From the NCBI RefSeq assembly GCF_900068895.1, contig NZ_CDPK01000011.1:51384-102657 (forward strand): a DNA stretch of 51,274 nt. Reading direction: 5' to 3'. The position numbers and the translations under genes are program-made. The notes beneath the pieces were generated by a model that worked only from the letters and a program-made list of their open reading frames with translations, was not told the origin of the DNA and made no database searches. Every line of letters begins with the position of its first letter. The first letter of the stretch is position 1. This document shows, in pieces, positions 19,064 to 26,055 of the stretch. The stretch is from Erwinia sp. ErVv1 (GTDB lineage Bacteria > Pseudomonadota > Gammaproteobacteria > Enterobacterales > Enterobacteriaceae).

Positions 19064-19817
19064 TATCGCTGTGTTTTTGCCTGCTGTTGTGTTGCTATCA
19101 GGGTGTGATAGGCGTACGGATCAAACGCTGTTACCGCCGGATAATGCGCGACGGGTGACGGTGGCCGTCAGGGTGCCTGAGGGTATTACGCTGTTGCCGA
19201 TGCAGATGCTTTACCGTTCGGAACAGTGTAAGAGCAAAGACTATAATTCGAGTAATGAAGCCTATGAAATACGCGGATTTAACGGTTTTAAGCAGGCGTT
19301 CAGCCAACAGGGTAACGGTAACATCTGGCAGCAGCGCATCGCCATTGACGGGGGAGGCCCGTGCCAGTGGCAGCTTAATTCTCTCCGCGTCAGCTTTAAG
19401 ATCGCGGATAACAATCCTCTCGTGAAGGGTAAAAAGGTTATTGAAACCAGCTATATCTTTGATTTTGATAATTACGGGCTTAGTGACGGATACGGAACAG
19501 GAAGGGCGAAAGAGGGCAGTGGAGATCTTGTTTTAAAGACGGATTTTTTCCCGATGACATATATCAGTCATATGTTTAATGAGACGATTATTGAAATGTT
19601 TGGGGGGGATACGGATTATGGACAATGGAGCAGGCGTTACAGGCTTTTTGATACTAAAAAGATAGTGATAGAGCCAATGTTTCATGCTGACAAGGGAGTG
19701 TTACTTGAGGCTGATAGGGAGCGGGGGGTTGGGATGGTGATAACCTATCCTGATGGCAGTATTGAACATGTTCGCAAGATAAAGCCTGACTATCAAAGGC
19801 TCCTTATTTTGAGATGA
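19047..19817 (+). CDS. Lipoprotein, probable immunity protein to the lipase
   Basis: A 256-residue protein with a lipoprotein signal: MNFLSNIAVFLPAVVLLSGC, lipidation at Cys20. It would therefore face the periplasm. The start is TTG, preceded at good distance by GGAGG and overlapping the lipase stop by 17 bases. Immunity proteins of periplasm-acting T6SS lipases are commonly lipoproteins coded right after the effector, which is the basis for the role given here. The rest of the protein is beta-rich with no family I recognise. The 3' part is AT-richer than the lipase gene. Confidence 0.65.
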   Translation: MNFLSNIAVFLPAVVLLSGCDRRTDQTLLPPDNARRVTVAVRVPEGITLLPMQMLYRSEQCKSKDYNSSNEAYEIRGFNGFKQAFSQQGNGNIWQQRIAIDGGGPCQWQLNSLRVSFKIADNNPLVKGKKVIETSYIFDFDNYGLSDGYGTGRAKEGSGDLVLKTDFFPMTYISHMFNETIIEMFGGDTDYGQWSRRYRLFDTKKIVIEPMFHADKGVLLEADRERGVGMVITYPDGSIEHVRKIKPDYQRLLILR

Positions 19818-19842
19818 TGGCAGTGATCGTGGAAGGCTCTGC

Positions 19843-19870
19843 TTGAGATCCTTTTTTCTGAGCGTAATCT
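19843..19870 (+). promoter_or_regulatory. ColE1-type RNA II (primer) promoter
   Basis: TTGAGA (19843-19848) and TAATCT (19865-19870) with 16 bases between them, in a context nearly identical to the RNA II promoter of pBR322/ColE1 (TTGAGATCCTTTTTT…GCGTAATCT). The spacer appears one base shorter than in pBR322. Confidence 0.75.
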
Positions 19871-19880
19871 CCTGCCCTGT

Positions 19881-19989
19881 AAACAAAAAAACCACCGCTA
19901 TCAACGGTGGCTTTTTTGCCGGAGTTCAGAGCTATCAACTCTTAACTCCGAGGTAACTGGATGTACGAGACCGCAGAAACCAAAACTGT
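19881..19989 (-). ncRNA. ColE1-type RNA I (antisense copy-number regulator)
   Basis: On the minus strand a unit of about 109 bases starts ACAGTTTTGGTTTCTGCGG and ends in the GCCACCGTTGATAGCGGTGG hairpin followed by a run of T. It has the length (108 in pBR322), three-hairpin layout and terminator of RNA I. Its promoter is preserved (see 19996-20025). RNA I pairs with RNA II to block primer formation, so an expressed chromosomal copy could inhibit matching plasmids. Confidence 0.75.
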
Positions 19990-19995
19990 TCTTTC

Positions 19996-20025
19996 AGTTT
20001 AGCCGCAGTCAGGCCCAAACTTTAA
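19996..20025 (-). promoter_or_regulatory. RNA I promoter
   Basis: On the minus strand TTAAAG and TAAACT lie 18 bases apart. This is the same spacing and local sequence as the pBR322 RNA I promoter (TTGAAG…TACACT), with one change in each hexamer. It would start transcription near 19989. Confidence 0.65.
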
Positions 20026-20142
20026 GACCTCTCAAATATCTCTCTCGTACATTCCGCTTACCAATGGCTACCGCCACTGGCGATTTTTCGTGTCTTTCAG
20101 GGTTGGACTCAAGTGATTAGTTACCTGAACGGGCGCGGTAGT

Positions 20143-20180
20143 GGGGTCTGACGCTCAGTGGAACGAAAACTCACGTTAAG
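20143..20180 (+). repeat. Tn3 38-bp terminal inverted repeat, opposite end
   Basis: An exact match to the Tn3 terminal repeat, with its outer GGGG end facing left into the truncated RNA II. About 40 further bases (GGAATTTTAGTAATG…AAAAAAGGATCC) resemble the bla-side end of Tn3, after which similarity stops near 20220. The five bases before it are GTAGT, not equal to the TGATA next to the other end. Confidence 0.9.
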
Positions 20181-20231
20181 GAATTTTAGTAATGCGATTT
20201 TTTTAAAAAAGGATCCTTTCGTGTGCTGCCA

Positions 20232-20831
20232 TTACCACTCACCGTAAGGATATTTTTTCCCTTTGATGAAATCCTTTATATCTTTGTCATATCCATAAGA
20301 AAATTCAGGACTGACGGCGTTATACGGTAATTAGGCTCAAATCCTATGCCCTGTAGCCAGACCGCCACCTTTCCTTCCGGTGCCAGACCAATTAGCACAG
20401 TGTCATAGGTATTATTGTACGGATCACTTTTCCCGCTGGGACTGCGCATCTTTTCCACAACGGCAGCTGATAAAGTGAGATGCGTTTTATTGACCTTTTT
20501 ATCAATAATGGAATCCCAGCAAAAAAGAATATGTTTAGGAGGACGCTCAACGTGATTCCAGTAGCCTCCGGGAGCGCGATCCTTGTCATTCCACTCACCG
20601 ATAACTTTAGGCAGATCGGGTGAACTGTTCAGCGTATTAAACCGGTAAATCGTTTCGTCAGAATCCTGAACAACAGCAAACGTCACCAGTGCAGGCAGCA
20701 CCCTGGGCGTGAAAAATTAAATTTCCACTCGGTGGGCATACCGGTTTTGAGTAAGGTACTGGGCTGATCGGCCCCTGACAGGCCGTCAACGTCATTAGCG
20801 AAAGCAGCCCGGCCAGACGAATTATTTCCAT
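20232..20831 (-). pseudogene. DUF2931 lipoprotein gene with frameshifts
   Basis: From an ATG at 20831 the minus strand reads a lipoprotein signal (MEIIRLAGLLSLMTLTAC). It then changes frame near AAAACC (TGMPTEWKFNF), again near a five-T run (TPRVLPALVTFAVV), continues through PKHILFCWDSIIDKK and IGLAPEGKVAVWLQG, and changes frame once more before SPEFSYGYDKDIKDF…YPYGEW and TAA at 20232. Put together, this is a full-length DUF2931 protein (about 200 residues), a family often found beside Tle1-type T6SS phospholipases as likely immunity lipoproteins. Three shifts, two at or beside homopolymers, mean either a pseudogene or sequencing error. Confidence 0.75.
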
Positions 20832-20918
20832 GCTTTATTCCCGTCCATACCGTAAACCGTTCGCTGCCAGCGCGCGTCCGGGCGGTTGGTAAAGGTCACC
20901 AGCTTCGCCGCTGTTACT
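20822..20918 (-). pseudogene. tle1 3' end fragment
   Basis: Just upstream of the DUF2931 gene the minus strand reads KLVTFTNRPDARWQRTVYG and MDGNKAWK, then TAA at 20822-20824, overlapping the DUF2931 ATG. Its position and tight overlap indicate the last 30 codons of an effector gene cotranscribed with its immunity gene, most likely tle1. It is cut off on its upstream side by hcp leader sequence near 20920. Assignment to tle1 rests on neighbourhood more than on motif. Confidence 0.5.
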
Positions 20919-20942
20919 CTCTTTAAAATGGAGTTTAAAGCT

Positions 20943-21138
20943 ATGGCTACTCCAGCTTCTTTATGGCTCAAAGACGACGGCGGCGCGGATATTCGCGGCT
21001 CTGTCGACGTTGCGGGCCATGATGGCAGGCGTGACGGTCGTCAGCGTGGGGCCGATCCTGTATGACGTCAAATCTCAGTACGGGGAAAAGCGGAACCACC
21101 TGGACGTGGTGGAGCTGATTTACAAAAAAATCACATGG
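20943..21138 (+). pseudogene. hcp: hcp (tssD) with internal deletion and frameshift
   Basis: The plus strand begins MATPASLWLKDDGGADIRGS and VDV after a GGAG site, the exact N-terminal pattern of Hcp, the T6SS tube protein. At about residue 25 it jumps to another frame reading AGVTVVSVGPILYDVKSQYG, then EKRNHLDVVELIYKKITW, which is the C-terminal part of Hcp. About 90 central residues and the last ones are missing. The downstream 21139-21334 contains a short open stretch (LNALDGRTWPHMIGTDIVCG) that I cannot place. Confidence 0.8.
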
Positions 21139-21334
21139 CGTTCTGGAGACGCTCAACGCCCTTGACGGCAGGACATGGCCCCATATGATTGGGACGGATA
21201 TCGTCTGTGGTGTTCCGGCTAAGCGGGCTTTCCTCAGGTTCCATCCCCATTGATTTCCCGTGTTAATTCTCTTTAGTCGCTGAGCCCTTCAGCCGCTTTC
21301 ACACGTCTTCAGCTCGCACAATACCCCTACTTGC

Positions 21335-21979
21335 TCAGACGCTATCCCAGGCATATCCCTCCGGCGGCAGCGGTTTGCCGTCCAGCCAGGCGGCTTCATC
21401 CTTCATCGCCAGTCGCCCGGCAGCAAACCAGCTCACCACTAGCGGATAGATGGCGTGCTCCTGATGCTGTACGCGGGCGCACACATCCTCTTCGCTGTCG
21501 TCGGGGAATACCGGCACCTTCGCCTGAAGAATAACCGGGCCGCCATCCAGCTCACGGGTCACAAAATGCACCGAGGTGCCGTGTTCGCTATCGCCGTTTT
21601 CGAGCGCCTGGCGATGAGTATGCAGACCGGGGTATTTCGGCAACAGGGAGGGGTGGATATTTAGCATACGACCGGCATAGCGATCGACAAAGGCCGGCGC
21701 GAGGATGCGCATATAACCGGCCAGAATCACCAGGTCGGGCGCATACGCATCCACTTCCTGCACAAGCTGCGCATCAAACGCCTCGCGATCGCCAAACTGA
21801 GACGCAGCAAGCGCATGGGCCGGAATGCCCGCCGCGCGGGCGCGCGACAGGCCATAAGCCTCTGACTTATTGCTGAACACGGCGGCCACGCTGCCGTTGA
21901 TTCGCCCCTGCTGGCAGGCATCAATAATGGCCTGCAGATTGCTTCCCTCACCGGAAACCAGCACCACCAGCCGCATCAT
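21335..21979 (-). CDS. purN: Phosphoribosylglycinamide formyltransferase 1
   Basis: A 214-residue GAR transformylase that adds a formyl group from 10-formyl-tetrahydrofolate in purine synthesis. The folate-enzyme core is seen as [20 protein letters not shown] and HGTSVHFVT…LDGGPVILQ, with the catalytic Asn-His-Asp set in those blocks. Length matches the E. coli enzyme (212). The ATG at 21979 overlaps the purM stop by four bases (a second ATG follows at once), so purM and purN are coupled. The gene ends against the T6SS debris. Confidence 0.95.
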   Translation of the reverse strand: MMRLVVLVSGEGSNLQAIIDACQQGRINGSVAAVFSNKSEAYGLSRARAAGIPAHALAASQFGDREAFDAQLVQEVDAYAPDLVILAGYMRILAPAFVDRYAGRMLNIHPSLLPKYPGLHTHRQALENGDSEHGTSVHFVTRELDGGPVILQAKVPVFPDDSEEDVCARVQHQEHAIYPLVVSWFAAGRLAMKDEAAWLDGKPLPPEGYAWDSV

Positions 21980-23016
21980 GCGTTAATGACCACACGCTCG
22001 TCGGAATCGGACGCCTTAATCACGCCAATTTTCCACGCCTTCTCGCCCGCATCGGTCATCAGCTGTACCGCTTTATCCGCCTCTTCAGCACTGAGCGCGA
22101 TCAGCATGCCGACGCCGCAGTTAAAGGTGCGATACATCTCAAAGCGGCTGACGTTGCCTGCTTTCTGCATCCAGCCGAATACCGCAGGCCATTCCCAGCT
22201 TGACTCGGCGAGCACCGCCTGGGTGTTGTCCGGCAGCACGCGGGGAATATTTTCCCAGAAGCCGCCGCCGGTCAGGTGGGCGATAGCATGAACGTTAACC
22301 TGCTCGATCAGGCTGAGGATATTTTTGACATAGATGCGGGTAGGGGCCAGCAGGTGATCCGCCAGCGATTTACCCTCAAGCTGGGTCTGTTGTGCATCGG
22401 TATTGCTGACTTCAAGGATTTTACGCACCAGCGAATAGCCGTTGGAGTGCGGGCCGCTGGAGCCGAGGGCAATCAGCACGTCGCCATCGCTGACTTTGCT
22501 GCCGTCAATAATTTCTGACTTTTCCAGCACGCCGACGCAGAACCCGGCGACGTCATAATCTTCACCGTGATACATCCCCGGCATTTCGGCCGTTTCGCCG
22601 CCAACCAGCGCACAGCCGGATTGTGAACAGCCCTCGGCAATGCCGGTTATCACGCTGGCCGCGGTATCCACATCCAGCTTACCGGTGGCGTAGTAGTCCA
22701 GGAAAAACAGTGGCTCGGCGCCCTGTACCACCAGATCGTTGACGCACATCGCCACCAGATCGATACCGATGGTATCGTGACGCTTCAGGTCCATCGCCAG
22801 GCGCAGCTTGGTGCCCACGCCGTCAGTGCCGGAAACCAGAATCGGTTCGCGGTATTTTTGCGGCAGCGCACAGAGGGCACCAAAGCCGCCCAGCCCACCC
22901 ATGACTTCCGGGCGACGCGTCTTTTTCACAACGCCTTTGATACGATCGACTAAAGCATTGCCTGCGTCGATATCTACGCCGGCGTCTTTATAGCTGAGAG
23001 AGGTTTTGTCGGTCAC
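21976..23016 (-). CDS. purM: Phosphoribosylformylglycinamidine cyclo-ligase (AIR synthetase)
   Basis: A 346-residue ATP-dependent enzyme that closes the imidazole ring in purine synthesis. It is nearly identical to E. coli PurM from [20 protein letters not shown] to the end. The start is a GTG at 23016 (VTDKTS…), with GGGGA eight bases in front; the longer frame to 23088 would cover unconserved sequence near the PurR operator. First gene of purM-purN. Confidence 0.95.
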   Translation of the reverse strand: MTDKTSLSYKDAGVDIDAGNALVDRIKGVVKKTRRPEVMGGLGGFGALCALPQKYREPILVSGTDGVGTKLRLAMDLKRHDTIGIDLVAMCVNDLVVQGAEPLFFLDYYATGKLDVDTAASVITGIAEGCSQSGCALVGGETAEMPGMYHGEDYDVAGFCVGVLEKSEIIDGSKVSDGDVLIALGSSGPHSNGYSLVRKILEVSNTDAQQTQLEGKSLADHLLAPTRIYVKNILSLIEQVNVHAIAHLTGGGFWENIPRVLPDNTQAVLAESSWEWPAVFGWMQKAGNVSRFEMYRTFNCGVGMLIALSAEEADKAVQLMTDAGEKAWKIGVIKASDSDERVVINA

Positions 23017-23082
23017 TGCGAAGTCCCCACGCGGTTTGCGGTTGGTGGTATTGAAAATAGAGCGCGGCAATTCTAACAGCGC

Positions 23083-23098
23083 AGGCAAACGTTTGCGA
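23083..23098 (-). promoter_or_regulatory. PurR operator upstream of purM
   Basis: CTCGCAAACGTTTGCC on the minus strand matches the PurR consensus (ACGCAAACGTTTNCNT), with a perfect GCAAACGTTTGC core. It lies 67 bases upstream of the purM GTG, consistent with purine-dependent repression of purMN. Confidence 0.85.
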
Positions 23099-23209
23099 GC
23101 GCCTTCTTACCACGCGTTGTGCTGGGTCAGGTGTCAGATTATGATGACGGAAGTGCGCGGATACGGCAGAAGTTGCATTAAGTCATAGAGCATGATGAGA
23201 AAATAGCGC

Positions 23210-23215
23210 TATAAT
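23210..23215 (+). promoter_or_regulatory. -10 element of upp promoter
   Basis: A perfect TATAAT lies 44 bases before the upp ATG. I could not find a convincing -35 at 16-18 bases. The upp leader contains a run of nine T, the kind of initial sequence seen in pyrimidine-sensitive promoters; regulation by that route is only inference. Confidence 0.5.
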
Positions 23216-23258
23216 CTCGCGATTTTTTTTTGCAGCTTAACACTCCGGGAGTAGAACA

Positions 23259-23885
23259 ATGAAAATCGTGGAAGTCACACACCCGCTGGTCAAACATAAA
23301 CTGGGTCTGATGCGTGAACATGACGTAAGCACCAAGCGTTTTCGTGAGCTCGCGTCGGAAGTGGGAAGCCTGCTGACCTATGAAGCCACCGCCGATTTAG
23401 AAACCGAAAAGGTCACCATCGAAGGCTGGAATGGCCCGGTAGAAATTGACCAGATTAAAGGCAAAAAAATCACCGTGGTGCCCATTCTGCGTGCCGGTCT
23501 GGGCATGATGGAAGGCGTACTGGAGCACGTGCCGAGCGCGCGCATCAGCGTGGTCGGCGTTTATCGCGATGAGACAACGCTGGAACCGGTGCCTTACTTC
23601 CAGAAGCTGGTCTCTAATATTGAAGAGCGCATGGCGCTGGTCGTTGACCCGATGCTGGCCACCGGCGGATCGATGATCGCCACCATCGACCTGCTGAAAA
23701 ACGCAGGCTGCACCAGCATTAAGGTGCTGGTACTGGTTGCTGCCCCGGAAGGTATCGCGGCGCTGGAGAAGGCGCATCCGGATGTTGAACTTTACACCGC
23801 GTCGGTGGATCAGGGGCTGAACGATAAGGGATATATCATTCCCGGGCTCGGGGACGCCGGCGATAAGATCTTCGGTACTAAATAA
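23259..23885 (+). CDS. upp: Uracil phosphoribosyltransferase
   Basis: A 208-residue salvage enzyme converting uracil and PRPP to UMP. It follows E. coli Upp over its full length ([19 protein letters not shown]…), including the PRPP-binding loop [15 protein letters not shown] and the uracil-binding end [21 protein letters not shown] provides the ribosome binding site. It is separated from uraA by a hairpin, and both belong to uracil salvage. Confidence 0.97.
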   Translation: MKIVEVTHPLVKHKLGLMREHDVSTKRFRELASEVGSLLTYEATADLETEKVTIEGWNGPVEIDQIKGKKITVVPILRAGLGMMEGVLEHVPSARISVVGVYRDETTLEPVPYFQKLVSNIEERMALVVDPMLATGGSMIATIDLLKNAGCTSIKVLVLVAAPEGIAALEKAHPDVELYTASVDQGLNDKGYIIPGLGDAGDKIFGTK

Positions 23886-23904
23886 GTACGCCGCTATTAA
23901 ACGC

Positions 23905-23931
23905 TAAGCCGACCGCAGAGTCGGCTTTTTA
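23905..23931 (+). terminator. Terminator/attenuator between upp and uraA
   Basis: AGCCGAC-CGCAGA-GTCGGCT followed by five T forms a 7-bp stem. It sits inside the 75-base gap between upp and uraA, so it probably reduces rather than abolishes readthrough. Confidence 0.75.
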
Positions 23932-23960
23932 TTGGGTATAATTAAAGAAAGGGTAAAGAT

Positions 23961-25244
23961 ATGACGCGTCGCGCAATTGGCGTAAGCGAGCGGCCACCGC
24001 TGCTGCAAACTATTCCTCTCAGCTTTCAGCACCTTTTTGCCATGTTCGGCGCAACGGTACTGGTACCGATCCTGTTTCATATTAATCCGGCCACCGTGCT
24101 GCTGTTTAACGGCATCGGTACGCTGCTGTATCTGTTTATCTGTAAAGGCAAAATCCCGGCCTACCTCGGTTCCAGCTTCGCTTTTATCTCGCCGGTGCTG
24201 CTGCTGCTGCCGTTAGGGTATGAGGTCGCGCTGGGCGGGTTTATTCTCTGCGGCGTGCTCTTCTGCCTGGTGGCGCTGGTGGTGAAAAAGGCCGGAACGG
24301 GCTGGCTGGACGTGATGTTCCCCCCGGCGGCGATGGGTGCCATTGTGGCGGTAATTGGGCTGGAGCTGGCGGGCGTGGCGGCTAACATGGCGGGGCTGTT
24401 ACCGGCCAGCGGCGCAGCGGTTGACGATAAAAGCATTATTATTTCGCTGGTTACGCTGGCGGTGACGGTGTTGGGCTCGGTGTTGTTTCGCGGCTTCCTG
24501 GCGATTATCCCGATCCTTATCGGGGTACTGGTGGGCTACGGGCTTGCCGGGGCAATGGGTGTCGTTAACTGGGCACCGGTTGAGGCGGCACCCTGGTTTG
24601 CGCTACCTACCTTTTATACCCCGCGTTTTGAATGGTTTGCCATGCTGACGATTTTGCCCGCCGCGCTGGTGGTTATCGCCGAGCATATTGGCCATCTGGT
24701 GGTGACCGCGAATATCGTTAAAAAAGACCTGCTGAAAGATCCGGGCCTGCATCGTTCCCTGTTTGCTAACGGCATATCCACGGTGTTTTCCGGCTTCTTC
24801 GGATCCACACCCAATACCACCTATGGAGAAAATATCGGCGTCATGGCGATAACCCGCGTCTACAGTACCTGGGTGATTGGCGGTGCGGCGATTCTGGCGA
24901 TATTGCTCTCCTGCGTGGGTAAGCTGGCGGCGGCGATTCAGGCGGTGCCGGTACCGGTGATGGGCGGCGTCTCGTTGCTGCTGTACGGCGTGATTGCCAC
25001 CTCCGGGATCCGCGTACTGATTGAGTCGAAGGTGGATTATAACAAAGCACAGAACCTGATCCTGACGTCCGTTATTCTGATCATCGGCGTTAGCGGGGCC
25101 ACCGTGCATATTGGGGCGGCGGAGCTAAAGGGAATGGCGCTGGCCACGCTGGTGGGTATTCTGCTGAGCCTCATCTTTAAAGCGATCGACCTGGTACGTC
25201 CACAGGAGATCATTCTCGATCCCGAGGATAGCGACGATCGCTGA
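23961..25244 (+). CDS. uraA: Uracil:proton symporter
   Basis: A 427-residue inner-membrane transporter of the NCS2 family importing uracil. It is nearly collinear with E. coli UraA. Visible blocks are QHLFAMFGATVLVP at the start, FAFISPVLLLLPLGYE in the substrate half-helix, AEHIGHLVVTANIV with the conserved glutamate, and FFGSTPNTTYGENIGVMAITR. About 14 hydrophobic segments are present. Cotranscribed with upp and perhaps with hda 83 bases on. Confidence 0.96.
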   Translation: MTRRAIGVSERPPLLQTIPLSFQHLFAMFGATVLVPILFHINPATVLLFNGIGTLLYLFICKGKIPAYLGSSFAFISPVLLLLPLGYEVALGGFILCGVLFCLVALVVKKAGTGWLDVMFPPAAMGAIVAVIGLELAGVAANMAGLLPASGAAVDDKSIIISLVTLAVTVLGSVLFRGFLAIIPILIGVLVGYGLAGAMGVVNWAPVEAAPWFALPTFYTPRFEWFAMLTILPAALVVIAEHIGHLVVTANIVKKDLLKDPGLHRSLFANGISTVFSGFFGSTPNTTYGENIGVMAITRVYSTWVIGGAAILAILLSCVGKLAAAIQAVPVPVMGGVSLLLYGVIATSGIRVLIESKVDYNKAQNLILTSVILIIGVSGATVHIGAAELKGMALATLVGILLSLIFKAIDLVRPQEIILDPEDSDDR

Positions 25245-25333
25245 TCCTGGCGCAACGGCGGCCTGCGTTTATTATCCCTGCGAAGGTGTGATAAACTTCC
25301 GCCGGATTTTGCCCGATCAATACTGAGGTGCTT

Positions 25334-26035
25334 CTGAACACTCCGGCACAGCTCTCTCTGCCACTCTATCTGCCCGATGACGAAACGTTCGCCAGCTTCT
25401 GGCCGGGTGAAAATCCGTCGCTGATCGCTGCGCTGCAAAGCGCACTGCATCAGCAGCATGGCAGCTATTTCTATTTCTGGTCGCGCGAAGGGGGAGGGCG
25501 CAGTCATCTGCTGCACGCCGCCTGTGCCGAGCTTTCCGATCGCGGTGAGGCCGTCGGCTACGTGCCGCTGGATAAGCGTACCTGGTTTGTTCCGGAAGTA
25601 CTGGACGGGATGGAGCAGTTGTCGCTGATTTGCATTGATAATATTGAATGCATTGCCGGGGACGAGCTCTGGGAGATGGCGATATTTGATCTCTACAATC
25701 GCATTCTTGAAACCGGGCGAACCCGCCTGCTGATCACTGGCGATCGTCCGCCGCGTCAGCTGAATTTAAAGCTGGCCGATCTCGCCTCCAGGCTGGACTG
25801 GGGGCAGATCTATCGGCTTCAGCCACTCTGTGACGAAGACAAACTTCAGGCGCTCCAGCTTCGCGCCAGACTTCGTGGGTTTGAACTGCCCGAGGACGTC
25901 GGGCGGTTTTTATTGAAAAGGCTCGACAGAGAGATGCGCACCCTGTTTGTCACTCTCGATAAGCTCGATCGTGCCTCAATCAGTGCCCAGCGCAAGCTAA
26001 CGATTCCCTTCGTTAAGGAGGCGCTGGATCTCTGA
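25334..26035 (+). CDS. hda: DnaA regulatory inactivator Hda, CTG start
   Basis: A 233-residue AAA+ protein that binds the sliding clamp and triggers ATP hydrolysis by DnaA. The clamp-binding motif QLSLPLYL is at the N-terminus. AAA+ blocks follow ([18 protein letters not shown] as a Walker A relative, [22 protein letters not shown], and the arginine-finger region [10 protein letters not shown]). Aligning with E. coli Hda, translation should begin at CTG 25334 (LNTPAQLS…), with TGAGG five bases upstream; a GTG two codons earlier overlaps that site. E. coli Hda is also reported to use CTG, so the rare start seems conserved and would keep expression low. Confidence 0.92.
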   Translation: MNTPAQLSLPLYLPDDETFASFWPGENPSLIAALQSALHQQHGSYFYFWSREGGGRSHLLHAACAELSDRGEAVGYVPLDKRTWFVPEVLDGMEQLSLICIDNIECIAGDELWEMAIFDLYNRILETGRTRLLITGDRPPRQLNLKLADLASRLDWGQIYRLQPLCDEDKLQALQLRARLRGFELPEDVGRFLLKRLDREMRTLFVTLDKLDRASISAQRKLTIPFVKEALDL

Positions 26036-26055
26036 GAGCCCGTGATACTAACGAC

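Larger units (their letters stand above)
19879..20142 (+). ncRNA. Truncated ColE1-type RNA II (replication primer)
   Basis: From just after the promoter, the sequence follows the 5' half of ColE1/pBR322/p15A RNA II: AAACAAAAAAACCACCGC with its stem-loop, GAGCTA.CAACTC, GAGGTAACTGG, CTTTCAGTTTAGCCG, TGGCTACCGCCACTGGCGA and GGGTTGGACTCAAG…TAGTTACC. The match stops at 20142, where the Tn3 terminal repeat begins. The downstream half, containing the RNase H cleavage site and the origin proper, is absent, so this copy should not replicate. Differences from any cloning vector are frequent, which argues against vector contamination. Confidence 0.8.

Noticed and set aside
16877..20220. Cloning-vector contamination (pUC/pBR322 share the Tn3 end and origin)
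   Set aside because: The origin differs from pBR322 at many positions, the tnpA end is not present in those vectors, and a lipase-lipoprotein pair lies between.
21139..21240. Possible gene fragment reading LNALDGRTWPHMIGTDIVCG
   Set aside because: Too short and not matched to any family I know; mentioned only under hcp.
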